This document shows positions 6,128-11,800 of a stretch of DNA of 11,800 bases, in pieces. A model generated the notes under the pieces. It had not been told where the DNA came from, did no database searches, and saw only the letters and a list, made by a program, of their open reading frames with translations. The stretch spans positions 1 through 11,800 of the forward strand of contig CAJYBN010000080.1 in NCBI GenBank assembly GCA_913064925.1, given 5' to 3'. Source of the DNA: an uncultured Peptococcaceae bacterium (lineage in GTDB: Bacteria; Bacillota; Desulfotomaculia; Desulfotomaculales; Desulfallaceae). Each line of letters begins with the position of its first letter. Positions within the stretch are counted from its first letter, which is position 1. The position numbers were made by a program, and so were the translations under genes.

Positions 6128-6183
6128 GTAAGCATGAGGGACCGTCATTATGTTAAATCATAATTTTAAAGGAGTGAGAGCTT

Positions 6184-7587
6184 TTGTCGCAGGATACCGG
6201 TTTTGCCAGGGTATTGTCTAGGCGCGATGTTTTAGCCTTAGCATTCGGGGCCATGATCGGCTGGGGATGGGTGGTGCTGGCGGGCGAATGGGTACGTTCC
6301 GCGGGATCCGTAGGCGCCATGCTGGCCTTTGTCATCGGCGGCTTGCTGGTTACCTTCGTGGGACTGACCTATGCCGAGCTGGCCTCCGCCATGCCCAAGG
6401 CGGGCGGAGAACTGCTTTACAGCTACCGCGGCTTGGGCGTAACGCCTTCGTTTATTTGCGCCTGGACCATCGTTTTAGGTTATATTTCAGTGGTATCTTT
6501 TGAAGCTGTAGCGCTGCCCACGGTTGTGGAATATCTTTTCCCCAATTACAAGCAGGGCTACCTCTGGACCGTGGCCGGGTGGGATGTATATGCCAGCTGG
6601 GCGCTGGTGGGCATCATCGGCTCCATTGTTCTCTGCATCGTTAATTATATAGGTGTTAAAATGGCAGCCTTTATGCAGACGGTATTTACCATGATCATTG
6701 CCGCGGGCGGTGTTATGCTCATAACGGGCAGCCTTTTCACCGGGACCACGGCCAACATGGAACCGTTGTTCACCGGCGGCATGGCCGGGCTTTTTTCGGT
6801 GGTTATCATGACCCCTTTCATGTTCGTAGGGTTTGACGTCATCCCGCAGGCCGCGGAGGAAATGAACATACCTTATAAAACCATCGGCAGAATATTGATC
6901 TTGTCGGTTCTGCTGGCTGCGGCGTGGTACATTTTGATCATCTTCGGCGTTTCCCGTGCGCTTAGCCCCGCAGAACTGGAGAATACAAGCCTGGCCACGG
7001 CGGACGCCATGACGGCCCTGTTCGGCGGGGCGTGGGCCGGGAAAATCCTGGTGCTGGCCGGCATTGCCGGCATTATCACCAGCTGGAACGGCTTTTACAT
7101 CGGGGCCAGCCGCCTGCTTTACGCCATGGCCCAGGCCAAAATGCTGCCCGGTTTTTTGGGCAAGCTGCACCCCAAGTACAAGACTCCTTACAACGCCGTT
7201 CTCCTGGTGGGGGTTTTATCTTCACTGGCGCCTTTGTTTGGCAGAAGGATGCTGGTATGGCTGGTGGATGCCGGCGGGTTGGGCGTTGTTGTGGCTTACC
7301 TGGCGGTGGCGCTGTCCTTCCTGGTGCTCCGGTACAGGGAACCCGATATGCCCAGGCCCTTTACAGTTTCCAACGGCAAGCTGGTGGGGCTTATAGCTGT
7401 TTTACTGAGCATAGGCTTGGCCGTAATGTACCTGCCCGGAAGCCCGTCGGCGCTGGTATGGCCGTATGAGTGGGGCATAGTCCTGGGATGGATGGCGCTG
7501 GGCATAATATTTTACTTGGCAGCAAGAGCTAAATATGGCAATGAGGCAGACAGATTACTTAACCAAAAGGTTCGTGAAAATGTGTAA
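6184..7587 (+). CDS. APC-superfamily amino acid/amine permease
   Basis: This is an integral membrane transporter of 467 residues with about 12 hydrophobic segments. The start is TTG at 6184 with AAAGGAGTGAG about nine bases upstream. The first helix carries FGAMIGWGWVVLAG (21-34), matching the unwound substrate-binding helix of APC transporters (GxxIGxG-like). The loop LTYAELASAMPKAGGELLYS (61-80) is the typical conserved APC block. Later helices contain FVGFDVIPQAAEEM and GFYIGASRLLYAMAQAKMLP, also family-typical. The loop before the 11th segment, RYREPDMPRPFTV, is likewise typical. It diverges from gabT, so uptake of GABA, putrescine or a related amino acid is the natural inference. The sequence alone does not fix the substrate. 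A sigma-54-like promoter lies upstream and a terminator follows the stop. Confidence 0.9.
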   Translation: MSQDTGFARVLSRRDVLALAFGAMIGWGWVVLAGEWVRSAGSVGAMLAFVIGGLLVTFVGLTYAELASAMPKAGGELLYSYRGLGVTPSFICAWTIVLGYISVVSFEAVALPTVVEYLFPNYKQGYLWTVAGWDVYASWALVGIIGSIVLCIVNYIGVKMAAFMQTVFTMIIAAGGVMLITGSLFTGTTANMEPLFTGGMAGLFSVVIMTPFMFVGFDVIPQAAEEMNIPYKTIGRILILSVLLAAAWYILIIFGVSRALSPAELENTSLATADAMTALFGGAWAGKILVLAGIAGIITSWNGFYIGASRLLYAMAQAKMLPGFLGKLHPKYKTPYNAVLLVGVLSSLAPLFGRRMLVWLVDAGGLGVVVAYLAVALSFLVLRYREPDMPRPFTVSNGKLVGLIAVLLSIGLAVMYLPGSPSALVWPYEWGIVLGWMALGIIFYLAARAKYGNEADRLLNQKVRENV

Positions 7588-7651
7588 ATAATTGTTATGC
7601 TGAAATTGTCTTAAAACCGTTAATTAAGTTTTACCGGTACTAATCCCAATA

Positions 7652-7690
7652 AAAGCCCTTGTTCCCGCCAAAGGCGGGTACAAGGGCTTT
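7652..7690. terminator. Bidirectional terminator between permease and moaD-like gene
   Basis: An 18-bp stem with one T-T mismatch (7652-7669 with 7673-7690) and an AAA loop lies between the convergent genes. It reads AAAGCCCTTGT at its base and ends GGGCTTT, followed by ATT on the plus strand and TATT on the minus strand. It can end both the permease and the moaD-like transcripts. Confidence 0.88.
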
Positions 7691-7723
7691 ATTAAACTAA
7701 GAACTCCCCCTGTTTTTTTGGTT

Positions 7724-7984
7724 TTACCCTCCCGTTATGTACGGAAATAAGATGATGTTATCGCCGGGCCTCGTCACTGTATCCAAGCCGCGCTTTTCTC
7801 CGTTTACCGTAACAAAACCGATATATTTTTCGGGTATTCCCAACTGCTTGATTAACTGGCCCAGGGTCAGCGGTTGATCCAAACGCAGGGCAATTTTAGG
7901 TTTTTTATAGTTTTCATCGGCAACCAGCCTGGACAGAGCTATACCCAGATCCACTGATACCGTAAAAGGTCCTGTATTGCTCAC
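7724..7984 (-). CDS. MoaD/ThiS-family sulfur carrier protein
   Basis: A small beta-grasp protein of 86 residues ends in the family's Gly-Gly tail (ITGG), which is adenylylated and then thiocarboxylated to donate sulfur. FVTVNGEKRGLDTVTRPGDNIILFPYITGG is the typical C-terminal half: VNG, a linker, L.PGD.I.L.P and GG. The GTG start at 7984 is supported by AGAGGGGA six to seven bases upstream; no better in-frame ATG exists. Near a W/Mo-pterin AOR, the natural role is the small subunit of molybdopterin synthase for that cofactor, and MoaD homologues are known to accompany AOR genes. The rest of the pterin pathway (MoaE, MoeA and others) is not in the window. A ThiS-like or other sulfur-donor role cannot be excluded. 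Confidence 0.87.
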   Translation of the reverse strand: MSNTGPFTVSVDLGIALSRLVADENYKKPKIALRLDQPLTLGQLIKQLGIPEKYIGFVTVNGEKRGLDTVTRPGDNIILFPYITGG

Positions 7985-8146
7985 CCTCCATCCCCTCTCA
8001 TGTGAAATTAACCAAAGGCCGCAAAATTATAATACATAAAATTATCTTAACACGTTAATTATAACATTGATTTAAAAACCATATTATAAAAACCATTTAC
8101 CCTTTAATTCCATTATTTGAAAAGCTGTATTACTTAGTGAAATAAT

Positions 8147-8162
8147 AATGTATAAATACATT
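8147..8162. promoter_or_regulatory. AT-rich dyad AATGTAT-AA-ATACATT
   Basis: This site has perfect 7-bp arms around two bases and lies about 165 bases upstream of the moaD-like start. It could be an operator for that gene, but AT-rich spacers often hold such dyads by chance. Confidence 0.25.
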
Positions 8163-8285
8163 GGCGTTTTTAGCCGAGCACAGCAGCCTGCTTTTCATGT
8201 GTTATTGAAATAATGCAGCTAAGATGGTAATTGATGCTCTTTTGCATTTTTTTCAATATGCGTGCTATTATTTCAATATTTTTTC

Positions 8286-8317
8286 CAACAAAAAGGGGCT
8301 CGAAACCGCGCCCCTTT
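8286..8317 (-). terminator. Terminator of the CoA-transferase operon
   Basis: On the minus strand AAAGGGGC and GCCCCTTT (8317-8310 and 8299-8292) form a perfect 8-bp stem around a 10-base loop, followed by TTGTTGG and further T. It lies about 60 bases after the gctB-like stop codon and is the likely transcript end. Confidence 0.75.
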
Positions 8318-8321
8318 CCGC

Positions 8322-8344
8322 GCAGGCACAACCAACCTGCCTGC
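8322..8344. repeat. Short inverted repeat before the terminator
   Basis: GCAGGCA (8322-8328) and TGCCTGC (8338-8344) are exact reverse complements with a 9-base loop. It lies between the gctB-like stop and the terminator and may act as a 3'-end stem in the mRNA. Confidence 0.45.
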
Positions 8345-8377
8345 ATAAACAAGCTAAATATACAGCGTATTTTGGCA

Positions 8378-9226
8378 TCACTTGCCGGAATTTTTAATGG
8401 TCAGTTCGATGTACTCGTCAATGCCTGCCAAGCTTTTTCGCGCCTCGGCGCCGCCCATGATAAGGTTGGTGGGATCCACGGCGCGCAGGGCCGCCAGCTC
8501 TTCGGGAGTGGGCTCGGGCGCCACCTTCAGGTTGTCCGCCACCTTCAGGTCCCAGCCCACCAGCGACTTGACTTCCTCTACGGTAACGCCGGGGTATATG
8601 GTGTGCAGGTACATCTCGTAGGTGTCGGGATCAAACCGGAACACCGCCTTGTTGGTCACCACCGCGGCGGGGCCGCTGCCCACCAGCCCGGCCTTTTCCC
8701 TGGCACCCGGGCTGCCGTCTAAAAAGCCCGGGGTGGTGAGGTAATCCACCTTTTCCACGAAACGGTGGCGCTCCAGCCGCAGCATCACCACCACCCGGCC
8801 TATAGAGGAGCCGATGTCGTTGCCTCCACCGCTGCCCGGCAGGCGTACCTTGGGTGTGTAGTAGTCCTGGTCGCCGGTGATGACTGTGGTGTTGAGGTTA
8901 CCGTATTTGTCTACCTGGGCTGCACCCAAGACGCCCACGTCGTAGTAGCCGGCCTGCATGTCGCTGAACACGCGCCATTCGGAGGTGAGGCACAGGGCCC
9001 CGTCGGCCGCCGAGGAGTCCCCTACGTTGAAGTCCACCCGGTATTTAAGGGGACCGATGCAGCCCGATTCGTATACTATGTTCAGGTTCGGTGCGTGAAA
9101 CCGCTTGGCCAGCATACCCGCCACCAGCGGGATGCCTATGCCCACGAAGGCGATTTCCCAGTCCCTGAATTCTTTGGCGGTCATTACCGCCATCAGTTCT
9201 GATGCCCGGTATTTTTTTTCTTGCAT
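8378..9226 (-). CDS. gctB: CoA-transferase family I, beta subunit (glutaconate CoA-transferase B-like)
   Basis: The predicted catalytic subunit of a cytoplasmic heteromeric CoA-transferase moves CoA between acyl-CoA and a free acid through a glutamyl-CoA intermediate. I take ATG at 9226 (282 residues), preceded by AAGGAGG about nine bases upstream, rather than the seven-residue longer frame. VYESG at 51-55 places the likely catalytic Glu at 53, as in GctB of amino-acid fermenters. LGAAQVDKYGNLNTT and the glycine-rich LPGSGGGNDIG are the other family blocks. The gene follows the alpha subunit by 40 bases and ends at a terminator. In the local pathway the acid could be succinate, glutarate, 4-hydroxybutyrate or another dicarboxylate; the name glutaconate marks family resemblance only. 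A distantly related 3-oxoadipate-type or uncharacterised CoA-transferase remains possible. Confidence 0.87.
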   Translation of the reverse strand: MQEKKYRASELMAVMTAKEFRDWEIAFVGIGIPLVAGMLAKRFHAPNLNIVYESGCIGPLKYRVDFNVGDSSAADGALCLTSEWRVFSDMQAGYYDVGVLGAAQVDKYGNLNTTVITGDQDYYTPKVRLPGSGGGNDIGSSIGRVVVMLRLERHRFVEKVDYLTTPGFLDGSPGAREKAGLVGSGPAAVVTNKAVFRFDPDTYEMYLHTIYPGVTVEEVKSLVGWDLKVADNLKVAPEPTPEELAALRAVDPTNLIMGGAEARKSLAGIDEYIELTIKNSGK

Positions 9227-9266
9227 GATTTCGTTCCTCCTTCTCAAGTGTCCAGCCGTTATGCCG

Positions 9267-10190
9267 CTAACCGGGGATGCGGTTGAAGTGGCGCTCCAGG
9301 CGCATTAGTTTTTGCAACCGGTCCCAGCCTACTTTGGCGCAGTAGTCCATGTGGTCCTCCGCGCTCAATACATAACGGTCCAGCCACTTCAGGAATTTGT
9401 CCCTGTTTTTGGCGGCTTCGTGATAATCACTGCAGAACAGCACATCGTAGGCGTAATAGCCATAGCAGGACTGGGGGTGACACCCGAAGGGCACCTGCAC
9501 CACAGCGTCCACGCAGTAAAAAGGAATGAGGGTGAGGTTGCCCTGCCGCCTGATTTCGTCGGTGGAGACAATCTCTTCGCAGGTGATGATGGTATGTTTG
9601 GCCGCGCGGGCTTTGTTTTCGTCGTTGCCGTTAAAGCCCCATACCTGGGCGTTGCCCATGGCGTCGGCCCGCTGGACGTGAATGATGGCCACGTCGGGAC
9701 GGGCCGCCGGCACCAGAGCTATGGGTCGCCCTTCGTAGGGATCTTCTATTACTTTGATGCGCGGGTTGTATTTGACTATATCCGTGCCCAGCATAGACCT
9801 GATGGCCATGAAGGGTAGGTTCATGGCGCCGGCTAAAAAGCGCATGCTGATGCCGTTGTTGGACCAATCCTCCAGTTCTATCTTTAAAGGCACTCCCTTT
9901 TCCACCGAGCGACGGATGTTGGGAGCCAGCCCGATGGCGCCGTAGCCCAGGTAGGCCCCCTCCCACCTTTTCACGCAGCCGGCGCCGACCAGCAGGTCCA
10001 TCATGTCGGTCTTGCTATCGTCGATTACGGTCAGGTCTTTGATGCCCTGCCTGATGATTTCGTGCACGGCGGCCACGCAGTCCCTGCCGATAAATCCGCC
10101 GAAGGTTACGCTGCAGCCGTCGGTAACGTATTTCCGCACGGCCTCCCGCAGCGTCATCACCTTGCTCGTTTTACCGTTTTTCTCCGTCAA
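9267..10190 (-). CDS. gctA: CoA-transferase family I, alpha subunit (glutaconate CoA-transferase A-like)
   Basis: This is the partner of the downstream beta subunit; together they form the CoA-transferase. The open frame extends up to 10403, but TTG at 10190 is the probable start. It has GGAGGAG seven bases upstream, and the family similarity begins just after it (VMTLREAVRKYVTDGCSVTFGGF), giving 307 residues, near the usual ~320 of GctA. TFGGF (29-33) is the N-terminal glycine block, LGYGAIGLAPNIRRSVEKG lies in the middle, and VAIIHVQRADAMGNAQVWG is the typical C-terminal half. The C-terminal third is rich in aromatic residues, as in glutaconate-type rather than acetoacetate-type transferases. 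It lies downstream of an IclR regulator on the same strand, probably in one transcript. Substrates are undetermined. Confidence 0.87.
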   Translation of the reverse strand: MTEKNGKTSKVMTLREAVRKYVTDGCSVTFGGFIGRDCVAAVHEIIRQGIKDLTVIDDSKTDMMDLLVGAGCVKRWEGAYLGYGAIGLAPNIRRSVEKGVPLKIELEDWSNNGISMRFLAGAMNLPFMAIRSMLGTDIVKYNPRIKVIEDPYEGRPIALVPAARPDVAIIHVQRADAMGNAQVWGFNGNDENKARAAKHTIITCEEIVSTDEIRRQGNLTLIPFYCVDAVVQVPFGCHPQSCYGYYAYDVLFCSDYHEAAKNRDKFLKWLDRYVLSAEDHMDYCAKVGWDRLQKLMRLERHFNRIPG

Positions 10191-10403
10191 TTGCTTTCTC
10201 CTCCCCCAGGTGAAAAAATGCCTGTCAAGCTCTACACATCCCCCGCCGTTGGCGTCCGCCGCAGGCACGCCGCTAGCGGAACCCGCCGGTTTTTTGCTGC
10301 TGATCATGTTGGAGCCGAGGGCCAGAACGATCATGGCCAGCCCAATCACACCGGTCATAAGCCCCGGGCACAGCGACAACAGCGCGCCGCCGATTAGCAG
10401 CAC
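10191..10403 (-). pseudogene. Remnant of a membrane-protein gene (possibly TRAP fused-permease C-terminus)
   Basis: Between the IclR stop (10421) and the CoA-transferase start (10190) there is an open frame in phase with the CoA-transferase. Its first ~33 codons encode one strong membrane helix, LLIGGALLSLCPGLMTGVIG followed by LAMIVLALG, and a basic tail (SSKKPAG). It begins just after a TGA near 10411, has no proper ribosome binding site, and runs without a stop into the alpha subunit. The PGLMTGVIGLA pattern recalls the last helix of TRAP-type fused 4TM/12TM permeases, which often sit beside dicarboxylate genes; this is recalled, not searched. The likely history is deletion of a transporter gene that left its 3' end. 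A real membrane-anchored CoA-transferase is less likely. Confidence 0.4.
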
Positions 10404-10420
10404 CCTTTGCCATCAAACGA

Positions 10421-11245
10421 TTACTCGGCGCCGTTCAGCAAAACAGGCGAACCCCCTAGACGCATGGATGCCAACTGGGCGTATTTCTGCAAAACGTCCA
10501 GGTAGCCCATCAGCGCTTCCTCGTTCAACCTGGCGTAGGGTCCAAGAATATTCAGCGAAGCCACCACCTCCCCGTTACGGTCCCATACAGGTACAGAAAG
10601 GCTGGAACCGCCCTTGATTCTCTCCCCGAAGCTGCTGGCCCATCCCCTTTTCCTGATTTCCCGCAACTCTTTGAACAGCAAGCTCCGCTCGGATGCGCTG
10701 CTGCTAAGCCCGGCTTGTTCGCACTGGTTCAGCACCTCTGCCACTTCCTCTTCCTTCATATAAGCCAGGAGCAGCTTGCCCGGCGAGCCGGTATGGGCGT
10801 TCAGGGGTACCACCGTCCCCACGCCCACGGAAAATTTAAGGGGGTGCTGGCTGACAATTTCCGCCACGCAAATTCTGTGATATCCCTTGCGTATGTACAG
10901 CGTAACGGTTTCTCCCGTCAGGCGCCACAGCTTCTCCATGTAGGGATACACGCACTGCACCAGCCCCTGGTCGCGCCCCAGGCTGGCTGAAATGAGGCCC
11001 ATGAGCCCCCAGTGCAGGTAATACTTGCCAGTAGACTCATCCCGGGCAACAAAATTTTTTTTCTGCAGCGCGCCAAGAATGCGGTAAACAGTAGCCTTGC
11101 TGAGGCCAACTTCTGCGCTGATTTCCGTCAGGGTCTTATCTCCCCGGCCCAAGCACAGCAAGATATCCACCGCCCGTTCCACGGAACGAACGCCGCCGGA
11201 ATTGCCGCTGGTAATATTGTCTATCTTTCCCCCATGCCAAATCAC
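10421..11245 (-). CDS. IclR-family transcriptional regulator
   Basis: A DNA-binding regulator of up to 274 residues. An N-terminal winged helix-turn-helix (about 19-80: RSVERAVDILLCL, then LTEISAEVGLSKATVYRILG with recognition helix near 49-61) is followed by the IclR ligand-binding domain. That domain shows NAHTGSPGKLLLAYM, GWASSFGERIKGGSSLSVPV and NGEVVASLNILGP. The start is unsure: GTG at 11245 has only a weak AATGGGG before it, and a GGGGGAAAG lies inside the first codons, so the true N-terminus may be slightly shorter. It precedes the CoA-transferase genes on the same strand and probably controls them and itself. A three-half-site dyad lies 9-34 bases upstream of its start. The ligand is probably an organic acid of the pathway, by family habit only. 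Confidence 0.9.
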   Translation of the reverse strand: MIWHGGKIDNITSGNSGGVRSVERAVDILLCLGRGDKTLTEISAEVGLSKATVYRILGALQKKNFVARDESTGKYYLHWGLMGLISASLGRDQGLVQCVYPYMEKLWRLTGETVTLYIRKGYHRICVAEIVSQHPLKFSVGVGTVVPLNAHTGSPGKLLLAYMKEEEVAEVLNQCEQAGLSSSASERSLLFKELREIRKRGWASSFGERIKGGSSLSVPVWDRNGEVVASLNILGPYARLNEEALMGYLDVLQKYAQLASMRLGGSPVLLNGAE

Positions 11246-11253
11246 CCCATTTA

Positions 11254-11279
11254 TTTCATTAGATGAAACTAATTTTCAT
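11254..11279. promoter_or_regulatory. Overlapping dyads, probable IclR-type operator
   Basis: Three alternating half-sites, TTTCAT (11254-11259), ATGAAA (11263-11268) and TTTCAT (11274-11279), make two overlapping perfect palindromes with 3- and 5-base centres. The first, TTTCAT-TAG-ATGAAA, has the ~15-base size of IclR-family operators. Its place just upstream of the IclR gene, in the divergent spacer with the CBS-domain gene, fits autoregulation. Confidence 0.55.
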
Positions 11280-11452
11280 TTTTTGCTTATAATAAAATTA
11301 TTAAGCGCAAAACTTAAAATTCCTGTTGAAACTTGGCATCATTTTTTTAACGTTCTACCTAGACTCCCTTTCTGGCCGGTTAGCTGATTTTATAATATAA
11401 TTTAAATAATTAAGTAGAGAGTAATTTCACATAGCAAAACAGGTGGTGTGAC

Positions 11453-11800
11453 ATGCAAATGCTGGTTCGCGAAATAATGACGCCCAGTACCGTCACCCTG
11501 CAACCCGGGCAGCTGGCCCTGCAGGGCTGGCAAGCTCTGCGGGAAACGGGTCTGGCAGGTATCCCCGTCGTTGACAGCGACGGCAGCATCGTTGGCATCC
11601 TCACCCGGGAGGAAATCGTGCGCGCTGGGCCCGACATGTTAACGGGCAACAGCACGGTCCGGTCCATCATGCAGGACGAGGTGTACGTGCTGCGGGAAGA
11701 CGCTCCCGCAGTCGACGCTTGGACCATGCCTGCCGACGTGTTCCCGGTTACCGACGACGACGGGCGGGTGGTGGGGGTGCTGGACAGGTCGGAGGTGGGA
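11453..11800 (+). CDS. Tandem CBS-domain protein, N-terminal part (runs off window)
   Basis: ATG at 11453 has AGGTGG six bases upstream, and 116 codons are open to the window end. Two CBS domains fill it. The first, about residues 4-58, has VREIMTPSTVTL and AGIPVVDSDGSIVGILTREEI. The second, about 68-116, has VRSIMQDEVYVLRED and VFPVTDDDGRVVGVLDRSEV. Paired CBS domains bind adenine nucleotides or similar ligands and regulate an attached or partner domain. A TATAAT at 11391-11396 may be its -10 box, without a clear -35. In Clostridia such N-termini can precede PAS and sigma-54-activator AAA+ domains, which would fit the sigma-54-like permease promoter. The rest of the protein is not visible, so a short stand-alone CBS protein is equally allowed. 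It diverges from the IclR gene. Confidence 0.85.
   Translation, partial: MQMLVREIMTPSTVTLQPGQLALQGWQALRETGLAGIPVVDSDGSIVGILTREEIVRAGPDMLTGNSTVRSIMQDEVYVLREDAPAVDAWTMPADVFPVTDDDGRVVGVLDRSEVG

Larger units (their letters stand above)
5513..6183. other. Divergent intergenic region, gabT / permease
   Basis: This AT-rich 670-base spacer has no convincing gene. An open frame of 76 codons on the minus strand (5790-6020) has no ribosome binding site or recognisable motif. Features seen are the gabT ribosome binding site (GGGAGGT, ~5520-5526), a small GC stem CCCGC-AAAAA-GCGGG at 5597-5611 in the presumed gabT leader, an AT-rich dyad at 5923-5942, and a sigma-54-like promoter at 6111-6127. I could not identify a convincing sigma-A promoter for gabT on the minus strand. 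Confidence 0.7.
7985..8377. other. AT-rich intergenic region upstream of moaD-like gene
   Basis: About 390 bases without a convincing gene. The minus-strand half nearest 7985 should hold the moaD-like promoter; two TATAAT-like hexamers read on the minus strand near 8028 and 8060, but neither has a good -35 partner. The dyad at 8147-8162 is listed separately. The far end (8286-8344) holds the terminator and a second stem following the CoA-transferase genes. A 60-codon open frame at 8170-8352 (minus) has no ribosome binding site and crosses the terminator, so I do not call it a gene. Confidence 0.6.

Noticed and set aside
6487..7170. Minus-strand open frame (227 codons) inside the permease
   Set aside because: It is a shadow of a well-supported membrane transporter and is rich in charged, His and Gly residues without motifs.
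8170..8352. 60-codon minus-strand frame before the moaD-like gene
   Set aside because: It spans the CoA-transferase terminator stem and has no ribosome binding site.
9227..9247. Seven-residue longer start for the gctB-like gene
   Set aside because: The extension overlaps the strong AAGGAGG ribosome binding site that serves ATG 9226.
11333..11350. Second sigma-54-like site (TTGGCATC) before the CBS-domain gene
   Set aside because: The -24 half fits, but the -12 half is a T-run with no GC or G at the needed position.
1..11800. CRISPR array, tRNA, rRNA or intact transposase
   Set aside because: No regularly spaced repeats, no tRNA or rRNA-like sequence and no transposase or integrase frame were seen on either strand.

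Overview
The window looks like one end of a draft contig from a Clostridia-type Firmicute, most likely Peptococcaceae (Pelotomaculum/Desulfotomaculum-like). This placement is an inference. It rests on GC-rich genes between AT-rich spacers, strong GGAGG-type Shine-Dalgarno sites, several TTG and GTG starts, a tungsten-type aldehyde:ferredoxin oxidoreductase (AOR), a glutaconate-type CoA-transferase and a sigma-54-like promoter. Bases 1-34 are not genomic: they are the Illumina TruSeq adapter, left on the contig end.

Layout. (a) 35-2110 on the minus strand is a run of damaged or composite genes. It holds a ureohydrolase (agmatinase-like) broken by an in-frame stop and cut off by the adapter, a ferredoxin domain fused to an AOR that lacks both ends, and the middle of a putrescine aminotransferase. 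(b) 2110-2412 is a hairpin-rich spacer with a clear minus-strand terminator and one copy of a 29-bp direct repeat; the other copy is at 1727-1755. (c) 2393-5512, minus strand, is an intact gabT-type aminotransferase followed by a full-length AOR, with a strong hairpin between them. (d) 5513-6183 is a long divergent spacer. It leads to an APC-family permease (6184-7587, plus) that has a near-consensus sigma-54 promoter. (e) A bidirectional terminator separates the permease from a convergent MoaD/ThiS-type sulfur carrier gene (7724-7984, minus). (f) 8378-11245, minus strand, reads in transcript order: IclR regulator, a small remnant encoding a membrane helix, then both subunits of a family I CoA-transferase. 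(g) At 11453 a plus-strand gene with two CBS domains starts and runs off the window.

How the genes may work together (inference). The fragments and intact genes fit one route: agmatine to putrescine (ureohydrolase), putrescine to 4-aminobutanal (PatA-like aminotransferase), then GABA, then succinate semialdehyde (GabT), then succinate. AORs would replace the usual NAD(P)-dependent aldehyde dehydrogenases and yield reduced ferredoxin. The permease would import the amine or amino acid. The MoaD-like protein would supply sulfur for the tungsten/molybdenum pterin of the AOR. The CoA-transferase would activate the resulting acid. The putrescine half is present only as damaged copies; the GABA half is intact. 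Either this cluster is decaying after duplication and recombination, or the first 2.1 kb is partly an assembly or amplification chimera. The adapter remnant means that second possibility must be kept open.
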